The notes beneath the pieces were generated by a model. It ran no database searches, was not told the DNA's origin, and saw nothing but the letters and a program-made list of their open reading frames with translations. Both the position numbers and the translations under genes were made by a program. From Brevipalpus yothersi (taxonomy: Eukaryota; Arthropoda; Arachnida; Trombidiformes; Tenuipalpidae), in NCBI GenBank assembly GCA_003956705.1, contig QZCP01000623.1:97542-161541 (forward strand): a DNA stretch of 64,000 nt. Direction: 5' to 3'. Below, piece by piece: positions 52,001-62,600 of this stretch (the first letter of the stretch is position 1; each line of letters starts with the position of its first letter).

Positions 52001-54463
52001 AAAAGCTGAACCAGTGAAAGTTGAAGCAAACTGGACAGTTTCTATCTTCACATTTCTTTTCTCGTTCTTATTCTTAGACTGGTTCTCTTTTCCTCTTTTC
52101 CTCTTCTTCTTTTTCTTCTTTTTCTTCTTTTTCTTCTTTGCATCTTCTCTCTTTTCATCAAATTAGTAGCAAGCTTTGTGAGCTTGTTTCTTTTAGATCT
52201 TCTCTTTCATGAATGATTTTACTTTCTTATTCATGAGTCAAATGTACACATTTTTTCACTGAGTTTAGTAACTTTTATATCCATTCCATCTACTTTTACA
52301 TCTTGACCAACAAATTTTCTCTCTTCTTTTCTTATCCAACAATATTTTCTGAAAATAGCTTCTCGAACTGATACTCTGGAGAGTGTTTCAGTTCCACCCA
52401 AAGATCTGTCTACTATCATCAATAGACTGGAACCAGAGACTAGCTATCAAATTCAGATAGTTGCATACAATACTCTTGGACAGAGTAGGCCTAGTCAAAC
52501 AATTTTGGTGACTACGGAAGAAGAAGGTAAAAGCCACGCTTTTTCAATCCTATTCCATGATAGCTTTTGGATTAAAATTCTATCTTACTTCATCTCTTCT
52601 ATTCTTCTGAATCACATAGCCCCAAGTGAATTGCCTGGACAAATTCAAATCGAAGCTCTAAGTAGTCACTCGCTGAAGGTTACATGGAGTCAGATCAAGA
52701 ATAATGAAAAAATCGACGGTTATCACATAGGTTCCCGTAGAGTTCAGAGTTTTACCTCTAAAGAGGATTCTTTCAGCTTTCGCACTCTTATTTTGAATGA
52801 AACGTCGAGAAAATATGAAAAATTAGATTTCATAGTCGAAGGTCTTCGACGGAACACCAAGTATGGTATTGTTGTTCGAGCGTTCAATAAGAGGGGCGGT
52901 GGTAAACTATCGGATGAAGTTTTCGGGCATACTACAGAATTTGGTGAGTATAAGTTGAATGCTTTGGAAAAATATTTCTTAATAAATTTGTTTATTGTCC
53001 AATACTAGATCCACCTGAGAACTTTAGGATCCAGGTTAATAGTGCCACTCATCATTCACTTTACCTGAGTATCGAAAACTTGGACACTGAGAACCCTATG
53101 ACAGGCTATATGATTAATTATAGAAGTGATGTTGAGGAACTCGAGGAGCAAAAAATTCTAAATAATAGAAAGACCATAGTTCTCGAAAAACTAAGGTGTG
53201 GAACAAAGTATACTTTGTCCATAACCCCTTATAATGGTGCTGGGAAATCATCCAAAAGTAAAGTGATTCACGCATCGACTGCCGGAAATGGTGAGTGTTG
53301 TTTGCCAAAAGAATTCCATCTGATTGAGATAGATGAGGAATACTTTTGAGTAGATGCTACCACCTACCAGCATTCTTTCGAGATTTTATTCCAGTTACTC
53401 ATCACAAGATTGCACCACAGAACTTTCTCCTCTTCGACTGTGTGTAGATAGGTTTTTTCAGAGAATACTTTGGCCTCACAGACCATGAAGGATTCTTTTC
53501 TTTTCATTCATTTATTTTTTCACGATGAATACTCAGAAATCCTCTAGAATTATTCCCTAACTTAGGAAATAATTGTGCAGATCATGAATATATCAAGAGA
53601 ATATTTTTCCGATCTTTAGTGCCTTCTCCTGGAACATTGGCTAACTTGCTCACAATGGATTCCACAAGCGCCTCAATCAATCTTAATGCCTGGTCAGATA
53701 ACGGCTGTCCAATTATGTCATTTGTGATTCAATATAAATTGCATCTCGCTGAAGAGTGGATTTCTCTGTCCAATAATGTGATGCCTTCTCAAAAGAGTGT
53801 CCATATTACTGATCTCACTCCTGGAACTTGGTACGATCTTCTGATGATCGCCAACTCTGAGGCAGGGTCCACAGAAGAACAATACTTATTTGCAACCCTA
53901 ACCATTACTGGAGGTGAGAATTGGATAAATGGTCATCGATTGGAAAATGAATTATTGAATATTCTATTTTTAATCCATAGGCACAGTTCCTCCAATTTCA
54001 TCAAGCTCTCTATCTTATTGGAGAGAGCTCACATTCTCCGATCCAGTTGTTTTAGCTCCTATTGTGAGCGGTTTCTTAGTTCTCATTATAATTCTGATTA
54101 CGATATTCATTCTTATGTCATCGAAGAATCAACGATCAGATCCATCTCAGTCTCCATGTAAGCTCAAAAATCCTGGATATTTTCTTCATATGAAAATTAA
54201 TAGCTCTTCCTCCTCTAGATGATAGTGCCGAAAGACGTAAGATGGAAAGTGTCTCGATGAACTCATTTCCTATCACTTCGAACACTTCGACTGAAGGTCA
54301 GGTCAATCTCAAATTACGGACCATGAAATCTTATATTTCCATTCTGATTGCAGGAAAGAAAATTTACGAAATGCTCCACAAAGAATCTGGTTATGGATCC
54401 TATTATACCTCACCATACCCATCAAAAAGATTGACCTTCTGTGAAATGGATAATCTTAGTTGA
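25389..54463 (+). CDS. Dscam: Dscam-like cell-surface receptor, 9 Ig + 4 FN3
   Basis: Homophilic adhesion/recognition receptor of neurons, and possibly of immune cells in arthropods (family knowledge). Seventeen exons: 25389-25644, 25719-26096, 39043-39213, 41835-41981, 44457-44747, 48011-48307, 48473-48889, 48994-49149, 50380-50670, 50743-51501, 52359-52526, 52620-52943, 53009-53290, 53620-53913, 53981-54157, 54219-54296, 54354-54463; 1531 residues. Every junction is phase 1. Order: signal peptide (1-41), two RVKR sites (72-75, 89-92), Ig1 (95-211), Ig2 (212-317), Ig3 (318-414), Ig4 (415-513), Ig5-Ig6 (514-704), Ig7 (705-801), Ig8-Ig9 (802-about 1000), FN3 x4 (about 1000-1410), membrane segment (about 1433-1458), 73-residue cytoplasmic tail. 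Each Ig keeps its cysteine pair, for example LKCVASG/YTCEVW in Ig5. Ig2 and Ig6 are each split between exons, as in other Dscams. The last two FN3 repeats match Dscam FN3-5 (LRCGTKY) and FN3-6 (NGCPIMSFVIQYK, EAGSTEEQYLFATLT). No Ig10. Confidence 0.92.
30319..30367. repeat. (GA)n microsatellite
   Basis: 24 units in the large Dscam-like intron. Confidence 0.98.
31569..31635. repeat. (CT)n microsatellite
   Basis: 33 units in the large Dscam-like intron. Confidence 0.98.
33939..34012. repeat. (GA)n microsatellite
   Basis: 37 units, among the longest pure tracts in the window. Confidence 0.98.
39214..41834 (+). other. Intron inside Ig2 of the Dscam-like gene
   Basis: 2.6 kb splitting Ig2, a position where Dscam genes are classically interrupted. 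Pyrimidine-rich second half including CT at 41114-41139. No second copy of the downstream half-exon (motifs DGSLLFEQV, WKFRCAAKD) recognised. Confidence 0.6.
41114..41139. repeat. Short (CT)n run
   Basis: 13 units within a pyrimidine-rich intron stretch inside Ig2. Confidence 0.95.
41982..44456 (+). other. Intron between Ig2 and Ig3 exons
   Basis: 2.5 kb. Contains a roughly 39-bp imperfect direct repeat (42279-42352) and a minus-strand coding-like frame (43808-44022). No Ig-type exon recognised. Confidence 0.6.
42279..42352. repeat. Imperfect two-copy direct repeat, period about 39 bp
   Basis: Two copies start at 42279 (CGTTCAATAAAATAGG) and 42318 (CGTTCGATAAGATAGA), and both continue with ACTTCATTCATC. 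Confidence 0.85.
44748..48010 (+). other. Intron between Ig3 and Ig4 exons
   Basis: 3.3 kb, AT-rich, with a short GATGA run near 46476-46495 and GA runs. No exon-like segment recognised. Confidence 0.6.
49150..50379 (+). other. Intron before the Ig7 exon
   Basis: 1.2 kb. In Drosophila Dscam1 the Ig7 exon has many alternatives; here only one Ig7 exon is seen, and the intron frames are not Ig-like. Confidence 0.6.
51502..52358 (+). other. Intron inside FN3-1
   Basis: 0.86 kb. Ends with a pyrimidine-rich stretch made of a degenerate TTTTTC/TTC repeat (about 52085-52155). No exon recognised. Confidence 0.65.
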
Positions 54464-56919
54464 CAACGAGCCACTGAGGTGAAATGTCCTCGTCGCCTCA
54501 TAGTATAAGAGGAAAAGCCTTAAAGACTTTGGACAATTTATTAGCATAAAAAAATTCGATTTGATGTAAGAATCAGTGCCTTAGAGTGCTGCCTGAGAGA
54601 TGGAATCACAGACAGAGTGCGACTCTGATTACGCGAAGGATTTTGCTTAATTTTGTATGAATATAAAGTACCTTTGAATTTGCTCAACTTGAGTCTTAAA
54701 AATACAAAATTCTGACCGCAATTTCGTTGAATTCAATTTCGTCGAAAAATTGATCAATAATTGCTTCTATTTCAGTGTTCAACAATAACTATAGTTTTCT
54801 ACATCCGTGGAGATACATTATAATATTTTAGAAGAAAACTTATTTGTGGCCATGGCTTAGTGTAAATCTCCATATTACCACATCAACAGTTTCAACATCA
54901 AGTAATTGTTATATCAACATCTAAGAAATCGTCGGAAACAGTGTAAAAAATATTGGTATTTGAGAATTCTGTGGTCCAAAAACGTCTCATCAGAAGATGA
55001 TTCAAGTTTTTACAATTTACAGACTACCGTAATAGACATAACTGCGATTTCTTCATTCATATTCACATATAATCTTCACTTTCATAGATATCCATAAAAT
55101 ATCTACTTACGTAGAATTTTTCTAAACTCGAACTAGGCGAAGAACTGAAATAGATGAAATAATAGGAAAAATTTCAAAAAATATATTCGAATATTCTAAT
55201 TTATATATGCATCTGTTTTCTTCGACCACAAAAAAGGTTGGTCATGAACAGTAAATATTGTCTAATCAAATGATTTATCTTAATTTTTCTCAGAGACAAT
55301 AACTATAAAATAGTTATGAAAATTGAGTTTGGAAACGCTTTGAAGTGAAATTCCGATCATTCTTGGCCTCAGCAATACCTATGATCCTTGATGGGCTTGA
55401 TGGATACGCGACTGATTGCAATGTGTTCAAACTCAATTATCATAGCTGTATGGTTGTAATGTTGAGGTTTTCTAGCCAAAATTGAAACATGACCGTTCTC
55501 CGAGGATAGATTCAGTTTAGCTCTCTAGGCCAAAATCAGCAAAAAATTGAATTAATACCCTCTGAAGGAATACTGCCGATTCTGACCATTGAATCTAACA
55601 TGAATGTCAAACAGAGAATCGAAAATATTTTATTCTCTAGAAAAGATTAATAATTCAAATACATTGGATACAAAAATAGATTTGCTTGATCTTGAGAGCC
55701 GAATTCAGGGATCTTCGGATGGATTGTCTCGAAATATTTTATCGAAGAGATATTTAGGGAATGATAGTGATTTCAGTACTTTTCAAAAAAATTCGTGGGC
55801 TGAAATCACAGGAAACTTGAGCTTGTTTCATTGAAACAGTAGCCAGCCCCGAAACTTGATTGTTCTCAGCGAAGTTGATCATTAGTAAACTTCACTTCAT
55901 CAACGTAAATCCCAAGAAAATACCAACAACAAATTATCCAGAGGAGTTTCAAAGAAGTATTAGTTGCTTTCTAGCACCAACAGATCCCTGGAATAGAAGA
56001 ATCCAAATATGAGCCATTGTGGTATTGAATTTCATAAATTATCCCTTTGTTTGAAATGGAATACAAATAATATGAAATGAAACTAATTTGCGGTATCATT
56101 CGGAAAAAAGCTCATTAGATGTTAAGCATCATAAGTGATCAATATTTGAACGTCTCTCTCCATTCTCGGAGGAGTATCTTTAACATGATGATCAAATTCC
56201 TACTGTCGAGTGTTAAAATGATAGATGAAGTTTGTTCATCTGGAGAAAGTGCTCAGAAGTCTACTTTACCGAGCACTTTCATCGATGGTAAGGCGTGAGA
56301 ATAGGCTATCTATCACTATCAATAAGGATCTGAGTGAACGATATGAGCTGCTTTGATTTCTCAGGAGAAATGAACATCCTCATCCCATGACATGAAGATG
56401 GAAACTTTCTACTCTCCCATTTATTCTCTCTTCCTCTTTCTTTCACTCTCCAATGAAACCATTGTTATTCATCATTTCGTAAACATCACATGAATATTCA
56501 AGTCTCTCTCTCTCTCCACCTCATCATCTCTTTGTTGACTCCTTCTTTTATCATCATCTCTGATGTTTCATCAGCAGAGTTACTGTAGAAAGAATTCATC
56601 AGGGAAGCCTTCGGGCTTGGGCATACATATACATATAAATATATATAAGTACGCGCGTCAACCTGGAACAGCTGAAATCTGAACAAAACCATTTTGTCGA
56701 ATAGAACACTTTACATAATTGTTTCGCTACTGAATCATGACACCTCAGAATGTGAAAGTGTATTTGAAAACACTCACACGCAAACGACAAAAATGGGTAG
56801 AAGAAGAACAAGCTAGTGTGCTCATGCAAATAAGTCAATCAAGTGGTTATCATTAAGATCAGGCTCTTCTATTTTGACATCTATTCGTGCAATAGATTGC
56901 CTCTAGTCACGATACGATT
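54464..56919. other. Region between the convergent Dscam-like genes
   Basis: Should carry the 3' untranslated regions of both genes. One 76-codon plus-strand frame starting with ATG (55604-55834) has normal composition but no recognised domain. Short AT-rich repeats; nothing else seen. Confidence 0.45.
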
Positions 56920-57108
56920 TTATACACACAGACGAGTGCCATTGAATGGGACTAAAGTGGCAGAACAAACTTCACACCATGAATGGCAATGAAGAGCAGG
57001 CAAGGCATCATCAACAGAGCAAGCGATGATTGAATCAACTCGTCGCATCGTTTCAGCATCTTCAAGATGATCGATAAGTGACTTTTCCGGTAAATAAAGA
57101 TTTTTCCT
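56920..57108 (-). CDS. Candidate terminal exon of second Dscam-like gene
   Basis: Minus-strand segment of exactly 63 codons including a TAA stop, preceded by an acceptor (CCTTCCAATAG). Its frame matches a phase-0 donor (GAG then GTAAAG) at 58099/58098 in the preceding tail exon. It would add 62 residues including LEDAETMRRVDS and a short Cys-rich end (CHSWCEVC). The alternative is that the tail simply ends at the stop at 58030. The pyrimidine tract is only moderate and the match of phase has a one-in-three chance. Confidence 0.3.
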   Translation of the reverse strand, partial: RKNLYLPEKSLIDHLEDAETMRRVDSIIACSVDDALPALHCHSWCEVCSATLVPFNGTRLCV

Positions 57109-58029
57109 CTATTGGAAGGGCAATATTTATCCAATGATGAGGTGATAAAGAAGAATAAGAAAAAGGAGAAGAAAAGGAGTGAGAATGAGAAGGATAAGAA
57201 TCGAAAAGATGGATGATGTGAATTGAGGAAAGGGTCATACACACAAGAGCTTATGGTATTCCGAATTGCGATTGTATTGGGTGAACATGGTGAAATTGGG
57301 ATGCAAAGTGCAAAAAGATGAACATGCTACTGTTTACCTAAGATATATACAGCAGGACATTCGTTTAGAGGCAGCATCAAACATCAATTGAGATGGAAGT
57401 GAAAGACTATACATACATTCTGTTCAACTACAGAATATCTCAATGCATTCAATATAGAGAGCAGCAAAATAGATAGAGGAAATGGGTCTGAAACAAGACA
57501 AATAATGGAATAATGCATCAAGAATGGAATAAAAGCTAGTAAAAGACGAATATGGAGCTGATTTTGTGTTTGATTCAACTAGTGCATTCATCTTATCATT
57601 TGATGAACAGGGTCTCTCTCTTATTGTGCCTTTCCATAGCTTTGAATTCTATCAAAGATATTTCTTATCATCATTCATCACAGCATATTATTGCTCTCTT
57701 AACCTTTCGATTTTTCTGCCGAAAAGTGAAGTTTTGATTAATGCAGAGAGTAAATGAAGCTAAAAGAAGAGGAAAAAAGGAGAGAAAGAAAATATAAGGC
57801 TCTGCTTGCTTGTGTGTGTATGTCTATGTGTATGTTTGTGAAAAGAAGCCTGTTAGAGAATGGAATGGAATACTGCAAAGAATCCAAGTAAAAGATGAAA
57901 AGAAGAGAAAGAAGATGGAAAGATTTGGCGATCAAATCTGCTATTGATAAATAAGGGTGATTCCTCGCTGAGAAAAGAAAGTCTTTTTTCTCCAAATGAT
58001 ACCTTGAAATGAGTTGAAGTAAAAACATT

Positions 58030-59637
58030 CTAACAAAACGAAGGTCTTCCTTTGATGAACTGATGAAGACTTCTTGCCGAGAAACAGATTATCTTTACCT
58101 CTCCACCGATAGCCATATGAGCCTCAGGACGCAAAGGCATGTCATACACATGATCGGAGCAAACTCTTCCACCATCAGAACATATCAGTCCTGATGCATC
58201 GCAATTGATGGATGAAGTGAGCAGATACTTGGGTTCCATTCGACAAGAACCATAGTGACTTTCAAATCCATCAGGCACAGCGGATAGCTTGGTTGAGAAG
58301 GAGGACATGTTTAAATTTTCACATTTGCCTCCAGAGTCAGGAAAATCTAGAGAGAGAGAGAGAGAAAAGAGAGGAATGAAGAGAATAAGAATATGCATGA
58401 GAAAAAAGCAGAATCGAAACTGAATTCCTAAGCTGAATGTTGAGTCAGGAAAAAGATTCACGAGAAGAAGAAGAAGAAGCTTTTTAAAGACTTGATGCTC
58501 GTTCAGATTGGTAAAAATGAGAAACAAAGTTAAAAATAAAATTCGATGCTCAAAACATGAGTAGAAAAATAGAAATGGAACGAGTTGAAAGAATATCGAG
58601 ACTGAATCAATCATCATGGTAGCACGCTTACACGGTTTATCATGCAGGCACTTTTTTGCTCATCCGTTGACATGATAGGTAGAATTTTTTTCCTCCCCAG
58701 AGGCATTTTGAATACTGAATGTTGAAAAGTATATTCATGGTATTCAATGACACAAGTTGTATGACATTTTTTGAGCGATAAAGTGAAAAATGCCATCTCT
58801 TTTACAATCACAGTCGCTCCTATGATTCACAATACCTCTTCACTTAGCTAGTCTTTCATTCTTTCAAGAAGAATGCTGATTGACACCTAATAGTCTTTCT
58901 TACACCATGCATACGCATTTCCTGTATGGAAGCATGGTGCTGTGTTAGAATCAGTCGCTGATTATTTGGATGTAAAAGTGAAAGTCACTACTTACATGCA
59001 TCTTGTGACATAAAGCTTCGTTGGGACGTGATAACAGGCTCAGAAGAACATCCTTTATAAGATGCATACAAAATGATCACAGTTATGATGATAGTGATCA
59101 GTAATACAGCAAAAACTGGGATAACCACTATTGGATCGTTTATAATCGATTGCCATGTATTATCGGTGACCGCAGACGGTGGTGGAATGGTTCCTAGAGT
59201 AACAGAAAAAGTGAGGATGTGAGAAACAGAATCGAATAGTGATGAAGAGGGGGCAAGCGTAAGAAAGAGAAAAACGCAGTTATGATGGTGGAGGCGAGAT
59301 ATGATTGAGAAGGAATTATGATAGATGGAGATCGTCCAAGAAAATGATCTGAAAGCTAGTGAATGGAAGCTTGATGAAAATAAGTCAGTAAGTTGCTTCC
59401 ATTGGATTTTTATTCTGTTCCTATTGCCATGCGGAAGGAGAGCCATAGTAAGCTGAATGGCCATCAGGAGGTCAAAAGTCATCAATATCGGTTGGGCAAG
59501 AGTGTTGGCGATAGAACGAGATCAGAATGAGGGTAGAACGTAAAAGAGATCTATGCAATGGGACGAGGTGGGAAAATGAAACCAGTGAACGAAAAAGAAA
59601 AAGTAAATGGAAAAGAATCGTCCAAGTCAGTATATGT

Positions 59638-59683
<46 letters not shown>

Positions 59684-62600
59684 AAAGAGCTTGAGTGAAA
59701 GCAGGAAAGATGAAGAGAAAGTTAGGCATGGATGAAAGCAGAAGATGAATAGAAGAATTTGCCAACAGAGTATAAGAAGAGGATAAAGATGAGCCAGAGA
59801 AGTAGAAAGAATGGTGATAATAAGAGTAAGAATATATATATAAATAGAATGATGAGAGAAAGAGAGAAGAAATGTACCTCCGTCCACTGTGAGGGTCGCA
59901 AATTGATATTGAGCCTCTGTGGAACCAGCTTCCGAATGAGCGGTCATGGAAAGATCATACCATTGAGCAGGCTGCAAGTCAGTGATGCTCACTTGTCTTT
60001 GCTCAGGTATCACATTATTTGAGAGAGTTATCCAATTTACTTGCTCATGAAGCTTATACTGAATCATAAAGGATAGTATTGGACATCCATTCTCGATCCA
60101 GGAACGCAGTTGAATGGAAATGCTGCTCCAGTTAGTGGTCACAAGCGAATCTAAGCTTGGCGCTGAAGGAGCTGGAAGAGAAGAGAAAGAAAAAGAACAA
60201 TGAGTTATGGAATCTCGATTAGTTAATTTGGTGAGAAATTTGCAGAACACTATGAAAGTCTTCTTTCCTTAGTGTGTGTGTATGTGTTGAGAATTTGTGG
60301 GATGCTGTGTATGGAAGAAGAAGAACATTGACAAAAGAAGTTGAGTAGAATGGAGAAAAAATAGTTGCCTGATGTTTCAGGATGTGCATGATGGTATAAG
60401 ATGGTTAATGTTCATAGAGTCACAGACATACGGAAATCGTGTCACTTGCCTTGCTGCTAAGATTTATGAGATAGTAGCAATCTTGATCATTGCTTTTCAA
60501 CACCATGATGTAACATGGATAGATTTGATGTCAAAATTATGTTCGTTCCAACTCCCCAAAGCCTAATCTTGGGTAAAAGTTACGGAAGCTGCAATTTTGT
60601 CTATCTTTATGTCGACTATTACAGATTCTTTCTACAAATAAAGTGTGACTTGAACGAGAATTAAATGGACTCATGATAGTATTCTCGAGAGAAATTGACT
60701 TTACATTAGGAAAAGGATGACTGCTGAATGGGAATGTGTAAAGTCAAAGTTTAGGGAACGATCAAAAGGGCTAGAAAATGCTCAGTTGAATCGCAATAAA
60801 CCATTGAGCATCGGTTTAAGTTCACCGAGATGACCTCAGACCATTATTACATTACAATAGTTGGACAAAGTTTGGGGGAAGAGGTGAAAAATAATCGTGA
60901 TTTTGTGAGTTGATGGGATAAAACGGATCTAAATCACTATTATCTTTCTGGATTAAATGTGATGGAAAGTGATTCTGGGAGGAAGATGAAGCTGAAGAAT
61001 AATATGGACAAAACAAGTAGAGTGTAGATGATGACTGCTTGTAATCTGATGATGAACTTTATTTCATGATGAAAACTGACTTGATCTTTTCAATGGCAAG
61101 TGTAAACTAGAGAGTAGGAAGCAGATCATTCTAGTACTTCGGACCAATTCTTTTGACAACAAAAATTGTCACTAAAGGAGAGGAAGTTGCTTGGTTAAAA
61201 TCAAGTGCTCCAAAATCCTAGCCAATTTTGAATAGTGAACCATACCCTTAAGTACTTTTTCTTCCCCGCTCAGAGACTTTTGTGTGTAAGTAAAAATACA
61301 GCATCTTTGAGGCTATCAACAACATCCTCAACCTATCTCATTTTATACGAATGCTCAAATAAAACATTTTCCTCCCTCAAAGGATGAAGATGAAGCCAGG
61401 GATCTCCCTCCTCTCTCTTCTCTCCTCTCTTTGACCATACGATTTTAGAGAATGTTGAAAATTTTTCATACAGCAATCATCGTTAAACTTAATCATTCAT
61501 CTTTATCATTAGAAAGAAAGAGGAAAAAGGAAAAGTAGAAGAACGCACAAAATATCGGAAGGAGTGAAGTTGGGAAGCTGTAAATGACTGCCAATTGCAG
61601 CGAAGACGCCTTTGTTCTCTTTTCCACATTTTCTTAGCTAAAAGCCAAATCTTTTTGACTTATCTAGTCTCCTTCTCTCCGCCTTCCTCCTATTCTATCA
61701 TCTCAAATATAGCAGCATCAATTCGTTCCAATTCACCATAGACATACACACATACATACATATACACACACATCAGCTTGATTCGCGCAAAACACAACCA
61801 CTCCACTCTCCAATGTGACTGGAACCATATTTCACAATATGCCATACATTGGTGGAGAATGATTCTGAGCACCTTCCACCTTCATTCCATGAGTTTTCGT
61901 GATACTACTGTGGGTGTCAGTTGGAGGCGGAGGAGATGTATTCAACGAGGACAGCAAGCAAGCTTTTCTCAAAAATATGGAATAGACATTCAGAACGAAG
62001 CGAGAGAGCGAGAAAAAATGGAATGAAAACTGTGGTGATGATGACGCAATGAATATTATGCGAAAAAATATGCGACAAATGGGCATAAGATTTGTTTGCC
62101 ACAGAATATCTTCACCTATCACCATCTCCATTATCCATGGGGATCATCATCCACCGTTCCTACAATCATCACATATCGATTACCACAGATCATCACTGAC
62201 AGCAGAGAGTTTTTGGTGCATCAAAAATTGAGGTGACGATTTGAATGGAAAAATACCAAATATTTTCTCTTTCTCTCTTTCTCTCGCTCCCTCATTTTTC
62301 CTCTTTTTTACATCAAGAATGCAAGGAGATCAAAGAATGAGGTTGGACCAAAGAGTTTCACTGAGCATGAGATGCCATCAGTTTCACGTAAATGCAGCCA
62401 ATGATCAAGCTTGCCAATTGTAGAGAAAAATACCCATGATGATGAAACCAAAGATGCTGAAACAGGAGCTTTGTTTGGTTGCAAATACCGAAAGCATTTC
62501 AATTGAAACCAGATCTGACTAATGAGACTCCACAAATTCTCAAGATAATAGAGGGCTAACAATTAAAAGGGCTCACAGCATGCTTCACAGTACTGGCAAG

